DNA of 64,000 bases, from IMG/VR virus record IMGVR_UViG_3300022865_000557, positions 28,841-92,840 of that record, one strand, 5' to 3'. Made by a program: the position numbers and the translations under genes. Positions within the stretch are counted from its first letter, which is position 1, and each line of letters opens with the position of its first letter. The notes beneath the pieces are model-generated. The model had not been told where the DNA came from. It made no database searches and saw nothing but the letters and a program-made list of their open reading frames with translations. Origin of the DNA: a virus. Shown in pieces: positions 35,112-43,113 of this stretch.

Positions 35112-36106
35112 ATATAGAAATAGATTTTATTGGGGGGACCCATGGCCATTATCTATCATTTTTAATTAATAAATTATTGTTGGGTGATAAAATACCAATG
35201 GATCATCCTTTTACTGATTTAGGAACAGCACACAGTTTCAGCGATCTAAATATGCTTGTCGCATGCGGCCATTGGAGTGCGCCTAATTTAAACAAAAAGC
35301 AATGGTGGGTTGAAGGCAAACCACTCACCTTAAGTGACAATATTATTAGAATAACAGTTGAGGAAGAGGATCAACTGCCTATTATTCAACTTCAGTTTCA
35401 CAGAGGTGGTGATAGGGGGTGCGACCCAGCTTTCTTACAAACCAATACCTATCATAAATTAAAAGGGAGAAAAATAGGGTTAGGTGATACTATGCTCGCA
35501 GATATTAATATAATGTATAACAACGTTGATTATAATAACGCCGACACTGTTTTTTCTGCTGACTGCTGGGAGGATGCGCTAACGCAAGAGGGTAAATTAT
35601 TTTGTCTAGACAAACAAAACCCTGATTGCCCTAAGAACATATTAAGGGATTATTTTAAAAACATGTTTAATCAAATAACACCCACAAATCATAATAATGG
35701 GTTTCAAAAATGCTTAAGAATATACAACCCTGCCTGGCCCAATTTGGCTGGCAAAAATATATATCATCTACCATATCAAAGTTTCTATGATCAAACTAAG
35801 TTTATAGCAGAAATTAACAAGATTAAAGAATACTTTAATTTAAATTTTAAAAGTTTTAATATAGAAAACTTACACACTACTTTTCTTAATAAACAACCGT
35901 ATAAGGATAGCAAGGAAAAGGTTGCAATAATAATAAGCAACATACTACAAAACAAAGACTACAAGATACATGAGTTAGATGTTATTCATGAAGGCTATAT
36001 TAACAGCCAAATTGAAAAATTAATTAAGATAAAATTGCCCATAGGCCCTGTTAATTTCCCCACAACTGTTAACAACCTAGTAAAACAATACAGGCTAAAT
36101 AAGTAG
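35108..36106 (+). CDS. Hypothetical protein with glycine-rich N-terminal loop
   Basis: 332 residues, four-base overlap with the amidotransferase. IDFIGGTHGHYLSFLINK resembles the N-terminus at 31707. The last ~200 residues are Asn/Lys-rich and AT-rich at the DNA level compared with neighbours. I do not recognise a family; a sugar- or sulfate-transfer role is a guess from context. Confidence 0.5.
   Translation: MNIEIDFIGGTHGHYLSFLINKLLLGDKIPMDHPFTDLGTAHSFSDLNMLVACGHWSAPNLNKKQWWVEGKPLTLSDNIIRITVEEEDQLPIIQLQFHRGGDRGCDPAFLQTNTYHKLKGRKIGLGDTMLADINIMYNNVDYNNADTVFSADCWEDALTQEGKLFCLDKQNPDCPKNILRDYFKNMFNQITPTNHNNGFQKCLRIYNPAWPNLAGKNIYHLPYQSFYDQTKFIAEINKIKEYFNLNFKSFNIENLHTTFLNKQPYKDSKEKVAIIISNILQNKDYKIHELDVIHEGYINSQIEKLIKIKLPIGPVNFPTTVNNLVKQYRLNK
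36094..36101 (+). promoter_or_regulatory. Late-like box GCTAAATA
   Basis: Twenty bases before the ATG at 36122, overlapping the last codons of the previous gene. Confidence 0.3.
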
Positions 36107-36121
36107 TACTGGAATACATTT

Positions 36122-36697
36122 ATGGAAAAAAAGAATTTACATATTAAAGATGCTATAGAAAATACTAAAGCTCTTCAAATGACTGATAGTTCAGTTGCAA
36201 CACTGTTAGACTTTGAACGTGTAATTGACGAACTTGACTGTTATGCGTTTGCTAATTGGAAAAACGGAGAACTGGTAGAAGGTCCGAAGTACGAGCGTTA
36301 CTTTGTTACCTGCACCTTTATGTGGCCTTATAAGGCAATGCCTGACCCACGTGCCGGCGAGCGTCTACTAGATTACGGTTGTAAAGTTAAATATCGTAAA
36401 GACGTATTTGAATATCCAATAAAAGTAAAAAGTCCAGATGACTTTACACCTGGCACCAAGATGCCTAAATTATCCAAGACACCAATTTGGCTAGTTGAAA
36501 TTGTTATGCCTAAACAACTTATGCAAGAGATTAATCAAGGCAGTGTTGAACTTATTAGTGGTAGCGTTGACGCAGAGGACATTGAAGCAAGTTACGAAGA
36601 AGGCTTAGACGACAACATGTACAAAACAGACGGCCAGGCACAAGGAACTGCTAGTAGTGGTGCAGATGACAACCCAGACGGACAGATGAATGACTAA
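36122..36697 (+). CDS. Conserved hypothetical phage protein
   Basis: 191 residues. An alpha/beta N-terminal 140 residues and an acidic, Gly/Asp/Ser-rich tail (SSGADDNPDGQMND). No enzyme motif. Eight-base overlap with the next gene. Looks like a virion or assembly protein, without proof. Confidence 0.55.
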   Translation: MEKKNLHIKDAIENTKALQMTDSSVATLLDFERVIDELDCYAFANWKNGELVEGPKYERYFVTCTFMWPYKAMPDPRAGERLLDYGCKVKYRKDVFEYPIKVKSPDDFTPGTKMPKLSKTPIWLVEIVMPKQLMQEINQGSVELISGSVDAEDIEASYEEGLDDNMYKTDGQAQGTASSGADDNPDGQMND

Positions 36698-37238
36698 ACT
36701 ATTTGAAGGCTTAGAGCAAAACGACCTAGCACGATTAGTTGCACCGTCTTTACATTTTGACGAGTACGAAAGCAAAATGGGCAAGGATGAAGATGTTTGT
36801 GTTGTAAGTTATAAAGTAACTGGGAAGTTACCTGCACAGGATCTTGTTAACTTTATAGAAAAAGGTTACGAGTGGTGTATTGATGCTGACATTAGTGCTG
36901 GTGAATTAGAAGATGGCGATTACTTGGTATTCGTTGAAATAGAACGCACAAAAGATTTACCTGATCAGGTTATGCAAATGGTCAATGACGTCCTTAATCT
37001 CACAGGACAAAAAATTGGTGAGTGGAAGATGCGTATTCGTTCAGATAAAACAGACCATGAGTTGACTGAAGAAAACATTGCGCAGATGGTCCCATTAAGT
37101 AAACAGGATTATCGTGCAAGATATGGCACAGATAAAAAACTCGACGAAATGCGTACTGCCGCTGGCGTTACAGTAAACACCAAAGCTGAAAAGAACGACC
37201 GCACACAAAAATTACGAGCCCAGGCCGGAATCCTTTAA
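36690..37238 (+). CDS. Conserved hypothetical phage protein
   Basis: 182 residues, acidic, followed by a basic C-terminus (KAEKNDRTQKLRAQAGIL). Overlaps the preceding gene and is probably its partner. No recognised motif. Confidence 0.55.
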   Translation: MTKLFEGLEQNDLARLVAPSLHFDEYESKMGKDEDVCVVSYKVTGKLPAQDLVNFIEKGYEWCIDADISAGELEDGDYLVFVEIERTKDLPDQVMQMVNDVLNLTGQKIGEWKMRIRSDKTDHELTEENIAQMVPLSKQDYRARYGTDKKLDEMRTAAGVTVNTKAEKNDRTQKLRAQAGIL

Positions 37239-37241
37239 ATA
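37234..37241 (+). promoter_or_regulatory. Late-like box TTTAAATA
   Basis: Contains the TAA stop of the preceding gene and ends five bases before the ATG at 37247. Confidence 0.4.
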
Positions 37242-37246
37242 ACTGC

Positions 37247-38128
37247 ATGATTGATTTAGTCACGGTGGTCTATCGACTTGAGATATCTCTCCTTGAGTTA
37301 CAAGCCAAATCCATTGACACATACTTCGAAGATAACTTCATAAACAGTATAACTGTTGTTGTGAACGACAACGACAGTGTTTGTGATCTAATAGACAAGT
37401 CGTGGTGGGGGAAGTATAAACACATAGTAACAATAGTTCCTTATTCTGTTTACGGATACACATGTAGGATAAACGGATGGGAGAATCAACAGTTGTGTAA
37501 ACTATTATCTGTTTCACGTTGCTTGATGCCGTGGGTTATAATATTAGATGCTAAGACACTGTTTGTTAAGCCTTGCACATCTCAGCTTATGTTTACTGGC
37601 GATAAATGTAATTCACGTCTAATAAACATATTTCCTCAATTTGTAGAAGCACAACAATCTTTAGAAAAGATGTTTGATATATCTTTTACAAAAGCAATCG
37701 GACCTGGTGGTGTTCCGTTTGTAATGCACACCGATACTGTTAGAAGTATGATCGCATACATAGAGTCAAATTTTGAAACAACATTTGATGACTTTTTCCA
37801 AACCAAATGCAGATACCCGGACTTAATTACTGAATTTTATCTTTATTCAGCTTATGTACAATATCGATACGGAAATAGTACTTTGCTTTATTCTAACACA
37901 CAAGACTGGGATTGCGTAAATTTGGCAGACTGGCAGGTCGACGAATTTGATAGAATATATCACGAAATGAGTTTGCCTACAACATTAACGGTATCAGTAC
38001 ATGCACAAGCATGGAATCTATTATCACAGCAACAAAAGTTCCTATACCTCGAACTACTAGAATCTAAAAAAATAATAAATGACCCCAAACACACCCTTGA
38101 TAAACTAAATACAGTTGTTATCAATTAA
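37247..38128 (+). CDS. Glycosyltransferase-like protein (DUF6492 type)
   Basis: 293 residues. The first strand LVTVVYRLE, the acidic WVIILDAKTLFVKP segment and the GGVPFVMHTD element match the DUF6492 glycosyltransferase-like family. Sugar donor and acceptor unknown. Starts five bases after a late-like box, no Shine-Dalgarno. Confidence 0.6.
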   Translation: MIDLVTVVYRLEISLLELQAKSIDTYFEDNFINSITVVVNDNDSVCDLIDKSWWGKYKHIVTIVPYSVYGYTCRINGWENQQLCKLLSVSRCLMPWVIILDAKTLFVKPCTSQLMFTGDKCNSRLINIFPQFVEAQQSLEKMFDISFTKAIGPGGVPFVMHTDTVRSMIAYIESNFETTFDDFFQTKCRYPDLITEFYLYSAYVQYRYGNSTLLYSNTQDWDCVNLADWQVDEFDRIYHEMSLPTTLTVSVHAQAWNLLSQQQKFLYLELLESKKIINDPKHTLDKLNTVVIN

Positions 38129-38139
38129 AGGGTGAGAAA

Positions 38140-38514
38140 ATGCGATTATTAGTAACCATGTTGCTCACAGCAACATTGTTGGGTTGCTCTACAGTAGACA
38201 AAGCACAAACACAATTTTATACATGGATGCCCAAAGATCATGACGTGATGATGTTTGACCGTCTTGTGAGTATAGACTTGGCGATTGAGCGTATCAACTG
38301 TGATGCACCAGACTGGTTTTATATACAAGGTATGGTTGATCATTTAGAACGTTATGCACAATATCGTTATGATCAACAACTGGAAAACTTACAAGGATTA
38401 AGTGCGCACATAACCAAACTGTCCACAAACACAAATCCTGTATTTTGTAAAATAGGTAAGAAAACAGCCAACAGCAGAATTGATGCTGTTGCAAAAGCAT
38501 GGAGGAATAGATAA
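38140..38514 (+). CDS. Small lipoprotein
   Basis: 124 residues. The signal peptide MRLLVTMLLTATLLGCS has a lipobox LLGC, so Cys16 is probably lipidated and the protein anchored in the outer or inner membrane. The remainder is helical with two further Cys. It opens the lysis region and could help membrane disruption or superinfection exclusion. Confidence 0.7.
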   Translation: MRLLVTMLLTATLLGCSTVDKAQTQFYTWMPKDHDVMMFDRLVSIDLAIERINCDAPDWFYIQGMVDHLERYAQYRYDQQLENLQGLSAHITKLSTNTNPVFCKIGKKTANSRIDAVAKAWRNR

Positions 38515-38708
38515 TGGCCAAGCATGAACTAGAAGAAACAATAGAACAGATATCAGAAGAATACAAAGCAGGTAACCTCAACAAGGACGAACGTGATTAC
38601 TTGCTAACAGAAATACGAGATGTACAGGCAGCAGAGAGTTGCGCAGGAAACGAAAATCTATTACGTAACATTGTAAAGAGTTGCAATGTTGCTATGTCAA
38701 TTTTATAG
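38514..38708 (+). CDS. Small acidic helical protein
   Basis: 64 residues, one-base overlap with the lipoprotein gene. Highly charged first half, two Cys near the C-terminus. Function unknown. Confidence 0.5.
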   Translation: MAKHELEETIEQISEEYKAGNLNKDERDYLLTEIRDVQAAESCAGNENLLRNIVKSCNVAMSIL

Positions 38709-38716
38709 GATAACAA

Positions 38717-39181
38717 ATGAAACTATCAAAGAACTTTTCACTTCAAGAATTTACAAAATCACAAACAGCACTAAGACAAGGCATTGACAATACACCCAAT
38801 GACGAACATTTAAAAGCCGCCCAGGGACTATTTGAAAACGTGGTACAAAAAGTTAGAGATAACTTTGGTCCTACTGTTATCAACAGTGGCTATCGTGGCC
38901 AAGCCTTAAATGAAGCAGTAGGTGGAAGCAGTCGTTCACAGCATTGCAAAGGTGAAGCGGTGGATATCGAAGTTCCTGGTGTGCCAAACGCAGAAGTTGC
39001 ACAATGGATCGTGGACAACACAGACTTTGACCAAGTGATCCTGGAGTTTTACACACCAGGTATTCCTGATTCAGGTTGGGTACATGTAAGTTATAACTCA
39101 AAGACTTTTCAACGTAAAAGCATTCTCACAGCACTAAAAGAAGATGGTAAAACTGTGTACAAGCAAGGGTTAGTTACGTAA
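38717..39181 (+). CDS. Endolysin: M15-family D-Ala-D-Ala peptidase
   Basis: 154 residues. Zinc ligands His76 (SQHCKGEAVDIE), Asp83 and His123 (WVHVSY), with Glu110 as likely general base, are the M15/VanY pattern. It cleaves peptidoglycan peptides to lyse the host. No signal peptide, so export depends on the holin. It lies in a lysis cluster with spanins and a holin candidate. Confidence 0.88.
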   Translation: MKLSKNFSLQEFTKSQTALRQGIDNTPNDEHLKAAQGLFENVVQKVRDNFGPTVINSGYRGQALNEAVGGSSRSQHCKGEAVDIEVPGVPNAEVAQWIVDNTDFDQVILEFYTPGIPDSGWVHVSYNSKTFQRKSILTALKEDGKTVYKQGLVT

Positions 39182-39182
39182 C

Positions 39183-39869
39183 ATGAATACTGTTATAGTA
39201 GAACCTAACGCATATACAGGTTCTTACCTGGTGCAAACCATTGCCTTAAACTTAACACAACCGGATTTATCAATGAAGTCTGTCAGTGAGGAACTTGAAG
39301 ATATATTTGATAACTCGAGTAGACATTTTGTTAACAACATGATAAGTCTACACATAGAAGAAAGATGGTTAAATCGTGTTCTTGTATCAGTTGACAATTT
39401 ATCTATTTTGCGCACAAGACTCTTAACCAAACTTACCGAAGAAAATTTTAAAGTTTTATACATCACATACGAAAAAGATGATATAATTGCGCTGAGAAAA
39501 AAAAGGCACACAGTAGAAAAATTAGATGATTTTGATATAGAGAAACATCTGTCAGCGATGTCAGAAAAGATGTATAATTTTTGTAGGGCAGATAGTCATC
39601 CAACCTGGGAAGAATTCAAGGCCGGAGATATTCATCCAGAATTTTTATGTAACCCCAATGACGTTGATATAGTCAACGATCCGTTAAGTGATTGGGTGTA
39701 TGATGTACCAAGTAAGAACGAGCTTTGTCACGAAATTAAATTTAATAGCATTTTAAATGGTTATGATATCGTTAATGACATAGCAAATTTTTTAAAAGTA
39801 AAAAACATAACAGATCAAAAATCTCTATTAGACGAATATAGAGAAAAATTTTTCGAAGTAGACTATTAG
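39183..39869 (+). CDS. Hypothetical protein
   Basis: 228 residues directly after the endolysin. Charged alpha/beta protein with an LIEERW-type helical centre and no membrane segment. Its start NTVIVEPNAYTGSYLVQ is not diagnostic. I recognise no family. Confidence 0.5.
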   Translation: MNTVIVEPNAYTGSYLVQTIALNLTQPDLSMKSVSEELEDIFDNSSRHFVNNMISLHIEERWLNRVLVSVDNLSILRTRLLTKLTEENFKVLYITYEKDDIIALRKKRHTVEKLDDFDIEKHLSAMSEKMYNFCRADSHPTWEEFKAGDIHPEFLCNPNDVDIVNDPLSDWVYDVPSKNELCHEIKFNSILNGYDIVNDIANFLKVKNITDQKSLLDEYREKFFEVDY

Positions 39870-39878
39870 GATAAAATT

Positions 39879-40385
39879 ATGTTAGGAACAGCAAAGTCAG
39901 TAGGATTTATCATTAAGTTAGTTCTTATACTACTCATCCTGGGTGGTATTGGGTACGGCTTGTGGTATGTAACAGGACTGCGAGCTAATCTTGCTGTAAG
40001 CCAAGAAAACGGCCGCAAGATGGAACAGGCAATGCAGGAACAGCAAGAAGCAATAGCACAGATGCAACGTGAAGCAGAACAAATAAAAGAAATTAACAAA
40101 GATCTTGATACTAAGATCAAAGCACAACAAGCAGACTATAAAACACTAGAAAATAAGTTTGAAACAACAAAGAGTGGCAAGAAGCGTGACTTTGGCGGAA
40201 CAGCAGTTAAAAAGCCAGGGCTTGTTGAAAGGGCCATCAACAACGGATCACTGGATGCTATGAGATGTTTAGAAATAGCGTCAGGTGGTACATTAACAGA
40301 AGCGGAGAAAAATGCTACAAAGAAAAGCAAATCAAACAGTATTTGCCCGAGTTTGGCAAATCCCAACTATACTCCTCCTCGTTAG
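39879..40385 (+). CDS. Inner-membrane spanin (Rz-like)
   Basis: 168 residues. An N-terminal membrane helix (residues 8-30) is followed by a long Gln/Glu-rich coiled coil (residues 40-100) and a C-terminus with RCLEIA and a Cys near the end. This is the usual i-spanin layout. With the overlapping lipoprotein it should fuse inner and outer membranes in the last lysis step. Confidence 0.72.
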   Translation: MLGTAKSVGFIIKLVLILLILGGIGYGLWYVTGLRANLAVSQENGRKMEQAMQEQQEAIAQMQREAEQIKEINKDLDTKIKAQQADYKTLENKFETTKSGKKRDFGGTAVKKPGLVERAINNGSLDAMRCLEIASGGTLTEAEKNATKKSKSNSICPSLANPNYTPPR

Positions 40386-40743
40386 TAGTATAGCAGGGTG
40401 TGCTACATTTAGTCTCTTTGACAAAGAGCCTGATGTAAAGCCAATTGAGGTAGTAACCAAGCCGGTAGAAAAAACACCGCTGGATTTACCTATGCCTGAC
40501 CCATTAAAATTAGAATCAGTGAAATGGCGTATTGTAACACCAGAAAACATTGACAAAGTATGGGAAGAGCTTGGCGCAGAAGGCGGCAATGTTGTGCTGT
40601 TTGCATTATCAGAAAACGGGTATAAAACACTTAGTCTAAACTTTGCGCAGATACGTAACTTTATCTTAACGCAGAATGAAATGCTGATAAAATACAAATT
40701 GTATTATGAACCACCGAAGAAAGCAGAAGAAGTAGAAAAATAA
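40312..40743 (+). CDS. Outer-membrane spanin lipoprotein (Rz1-like)
   Basis: 143 residues, starting inside the i-spanin gene in another frame (74-base overlap), as with Rz/Rz1. The signal sequence ends with the lipobox SIAGC. A Pro-rich linker (PLDLPMPDP) is followed by a conserved domain with VVLFALSENGYK. GGAG precedes the ATG. Longer than classical Rz1, but this extended form is typical of T4-like marine phages. Confidence 0.72.
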   Translation: MLQRKANQTVFARVWQIPTILLLVSSIAGCATFSLFDKEPDVKPIEVVTKPVEKTPLDLPMPDPLKLESVKWRIVTPENIDKVWEELGAEGGNVVLFALSENGYKTLSLNFAQIRNFILTQNEMLIKYKLYYEPPKKAEEVEK

Positions 40744-40767
40744 AAATATGAAAAGGAGCTTAACACA

Positions 40768-41544
40768 ATGGCCACCAAACCATTACTACAGGAAACGATA
40801 CCACAGCGTTCGTTAATATTTGCACAACTAGCACAAATCGCCTACGACGAGCTTGCAGATGCAAAGAAAAAAGCCAGGAAACTGGGCTTTACCACAGTAG
40901 AATTTTACGACTTTGACGGTGCGCAGGCTTATCGTTTTCAAAACAAACACGACTTAGTTATTGCTTGTCGCGGCACACAGCCAACAGAATTTAACGACAT
41001 CAAAGCAGACCTACGTGCGTTGCCTATCATGGCAGAGACCATTGGGCGTGTACACAAAGGCTTTAAGAAAGAAGTAGACGAGCTTTGGCCAATGATACTA
41101 GAAGATATCAGTCGCACAGTTAACACAAACAATACACTGTGGTTTTGTGGACATAGCCTAGGAGCCGCAATGGCAACCATCATGGCGTCAAGGTGTTTTT
41201 ATGAGCGTAACATACAAAACCCATACGAGTTATACACATATGGTTCACCACGGGTAGGATGGCGCAAGTATGTTAAAACACTAGGAGTAAAACACATACG
41301 TTGGCAAAACAACAACGATATTGTTACTCGTGTGCCACTATGGTGTATGGGATATGTACACCACGGTGAAAGACACTACATGAACGCATACGGCCAAGTA
41401 CGCAATCCGTCAGGATGGCAACTTGTAAAAGATCGCTTCCGCGGCATGTGGATGGGACTTAAACAAGGCAAAATAGACAACTTTGGAGATCATTCAATGG
41501 TTGAGTATGTTGCCAACTTAGAAAACTATAACAAGAACATATAA
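40768..41544 (+). CDS. Class 3 lipase
   Basis: 258 residues. The nucleophile elbow GHSLGAA gives Ser130, Asp184 lies in NNDIVTRVP and His242 in DHSMVEY, a complete lipase class 3 triad. CRGTQ is the oxyanion strand. It hydrolyses acyl glycerols or phospholipids. There is no signal peptide. Its place between spanins and the holin-like gene suggests help with membrane break-up at lysis. AAGGAG precedes the ATG. Confidence 0.85.
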   Translation: MATKPLLQETIPQRSLIFAQLAQIAYDELADAKKKARKLGFTTVEFYDFDGAQAYRFQNKHDLVIACRGTQPTEFNDIKADLRALPIMAETIGRVHKGFKKEVDELWPMILEDISRTVNTNNTLWFCGHSLGAAMATIMASRCFYERNIQNPYELYTYGSPRVGWRKYVKTLGVKHIRWQNNNDIVTRVPLWCMGYVHHGERHYMNAYGQVRNPSGWQLVKDRFRGMWMGLKQGKIDNFGDHSMVEYVANLENYNKNI

Positions 41545-41557
41545 AGGAGATAAGTAA

Positions 41558-41902
41558 ATGGCAGATAAGAAAACAGTTACAATCGATTCAGATCTAGCGA
41601 CTAAATTGGACGCTAACGGAGACGGACACATCTCCGCAGAAGAAATGGCAATGGATCTTGAATTTAAACGCAAGCGTTTAGAAGATGCAGATGCAATGCG
41701 TGACGCACAACGTAACATGGCATGGTTTGCACTATTTGGAATGTTGTTGTATCCATTCTCAGTAGTCATTGCTGAATTGATTGGTCTTGGCAAGGCCAGC
41801 GGAGTGTTGGGCGATATGGCTCCAACATACTTTGTTTCAGTTGCCGCTATTGTTGCTGCCTTTTATGGCAAGAGTGCGTTTGAGAGCAAAAACACAAAAT
41901 AG
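41558..41902 (+). CDS. EF-hand membrane protein, holin candidate
   Basis: 114 residues. LDANGDGHISAEE (near 18-30) is a good EF-hand calcium loop, followed by a charged helix and two membrane segments (near 52-71 and 84-103). Two-helix size and the neighbouring lysis genes suggest a holin; calcium binding might set its timing. AAAGGAGA precedes the ATG. Confidence 0.65.
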   Translation: MADKKTVTIDSDLATKLDANGDGHISAEEMAMDLEFKRKRLEDADAMRDAQRNMAWFALFGMLLYPFSVVIAELIGLGKASGVLGDMAPTYFVSVAAIVAAFYGKSAFESKNTK

Positions 41903-41911
41903 GAGGCCTAA

Positions 41912-42097
41912 ATGGCAGGACGTAAGGACATTGTATATCTAATACCAGAAGGTGAAACTCGAAGTAGTCACACGTATCACTATACTTTACAAAAGACTAA
42001 GAACTTAAAAAGTCAAAAAGTAAAGTTTCGCAAGTATAACCCTGTTAAGCGCAAGCATGAAATGTTTGTGGAAGTAAAGGCACCGGGACACAACTAG
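41912..42097 (+). CDS. Ribosomal protein bL33 homologue
   Basis: 61 residues, basic. From residue 24 it follows bacterial bL33: YTLQKTKNLKSQKVKFRKYNP then VKRKHEMFVEVK, against the YTTTKN...LKKFDPVVRQHVIYKEAK pattern of cellular bL33. It is of the Cys-free type with a slightly longer N-terminus. bL33 sits near the E site of the 50S subunit. AGGAGG lies just before the ATG. It may replace the host protein in infected-cell ribosomes; with IF-1 it indicates translation remodelling. It ends at a strong terminator. Confidence 0.8.
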   Translation: MAGRKDIVYLIPEGETRSSHTYHYTLQKTKNLKSQKVKFRKYNPVKRKHEMFVEVKAPGHN

Positions 42098-42103
42098 TAA
42101 CAC

Positions 42104-42139
42104 AACAGGGCAAGTCTTAGTTGACTATGCCCTGTTTTT
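42104..42139 (+). terminator. Intrinsic terminator after the lysis/bL33 block
   Basis: AACAGGGCA (42104-42112) pairs with TGCCCTGTT (42128-42136); inside it AGTC pairs with GACT, and TTTTT follows. The right side overlaps the promoter for the next gene. Confidence 0.75.
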
Positions 42140-42149
42140 ATAATATAAT
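42121..42149 (+). promoter_or_regulatory. Sigma70 promoter inside the terminator
   Basis: TTGACT at 42121-42126, 17-base spacer, TATAAT at 42144-42149. The -35 lies in the hairpin loop and arm and the spacer holds the T-run. The next ATG is at 42159, giving a leader of only a few bases. Confidence 0.75.
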
Positions 42150-42158
42150 AGTATCTTA

Positions 42159-42263
42159 ATGAAAATGCAGACACAAATAAAACTCCTGTTATGGCTAGTA
42201 ATAGCCTTTATGTCGCTAGGATTAAGTTTTATACTCTGGTTATTATATAAGATACTTTCATGA
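42159..42263 (+). CDS. Small membrane peptide upstream of dnaJ
   Basis: 34 residues, almost entirely one hydrophobic helix with a basic start (MKMQTQIK). It begins about three bases after the predicted +1 and overlaps the dnaJ ATG by four bases (ATGA). It may be a real membrane peptide or a leader that couples translation of dnaJ. Confidence 0.5.
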   Translation: MKMQTQIKLLLWLVIAFMSLGLSFILWLLYKILS

Positions 42264-43099
42264 CCCATTATCAAACACTAGGCGTAGCAGAAAATACCTC
42301 CCAAGATGATATCAAAAAAGCATATCGCAAACTCGCGATGCAACATCATCCTGACCGCAATAATGGTGACGATACAAAATTCAAAGAAATACAAATTGCA
42401 TACGATGCTGTAGGTGACGAACAAAAACGTCAGCAGTATGACATGCAAAGACAAAATCCAGGTGGCATTAGGTTTAACATCAATAATGGACAACATCCAG
42501 ACATTGATGAGATGTTGCGTAACTTTGGCTTTGGGTTTGCAAGAGGGCAAGATCCTTTTAGTGGTTTTAAGCAACCTAGAAAGAATAAAGACCTACGAGT
42601 AGAATTAGTAGTGCCGTTAAGTAGTACACTAGACGCACAAACTAAGACAATAAGTGTGCAAACAACCAATGGCCAAAGGCAAACGGTTAATGTAAAACTT
42701 CCTAGAGGAATAGTACCCGGAAGCACTATTAAATACCCACAACTAGGCGATAGTTTTTTTGAACAGTTGCCACAAGGTGATTTATACATCCAAGTGCAAG
42801 TGCAAAACGACACAGACTTTGCTGTCAATGGGTTAGACTTGTACAACGCCATTGACATAAATGCAATAGATGCTATAATAGGTACTAAGATAAGTGTTAC
42901 AAGTATAAGTGGCAAAACATTTGAAATGAACATCCCTGCAGGTACACAGCATGGCAAGAAGTTTAAGATTCCCAGCAACGGGCTGTATACAATGAATCAA
43001 TCTAGTAGGGGAAGTTTGATAATAGTTATTAACATAGTTATTCCGACAGATTTAACTGGTGAGCAACTGCAAACTTTACGCACAATCAATAACCTTTAG
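42260..43099 (+). CDS. DnaJ/CbpA-type co-chaperone
   Basis: 279 residues. An N-terminal J domain with His30-Pro31-Asp32 (QHHPDR) is followed by a Gly/Phe linker and a C-terminal substrate-binding region with two beta domains (RVELVVPLSSTL, VKLPRGIVPGSTI). There is no zinc-finger domain, so it is CbpA-like. It should stimulate host DnaK ATPase. Next to a ClpA-type unfoldase it forms a proteostasis pair. Confidence 0.88.
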   Translation: MTHYQTLGVAENTSQDDIKKAYRKLAMQHHPDRNNGDDTKFKEIQIAYDAVGDEQKRQQYDMQRQNPGGIRFNINNGQHPDIDEMLRNFGFGFARGQDPFSGFKQPRKNKDLRVELVVPLSSTLDAQTKTISVQTTNGQRQTVNVKLPRGIVPGSTIKYPQLGDSFFEQLPQGDLYIQVQVQNDTDFAVNGLDLYNAIDINAIDAIIGTKISVTSISGKTFEMNIPAGTQHGKKFKIPSNGLYTMNQSSRGSLIIVINIVIPTDLTGEQLQTLRTINNL

Positions 43100-43100
43100 C

Positions 43101-43108
43101 ACTAAATA
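43101..43108 (+). promoter_or_regulatory. Late-like box ACTAAATA
   Basis: Ends five bases before the ATG of the ClpA-like gene at 43114; the leader would be about zero. Confidence 0.45.
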
Positions 43109-43113
43109 TTTTT

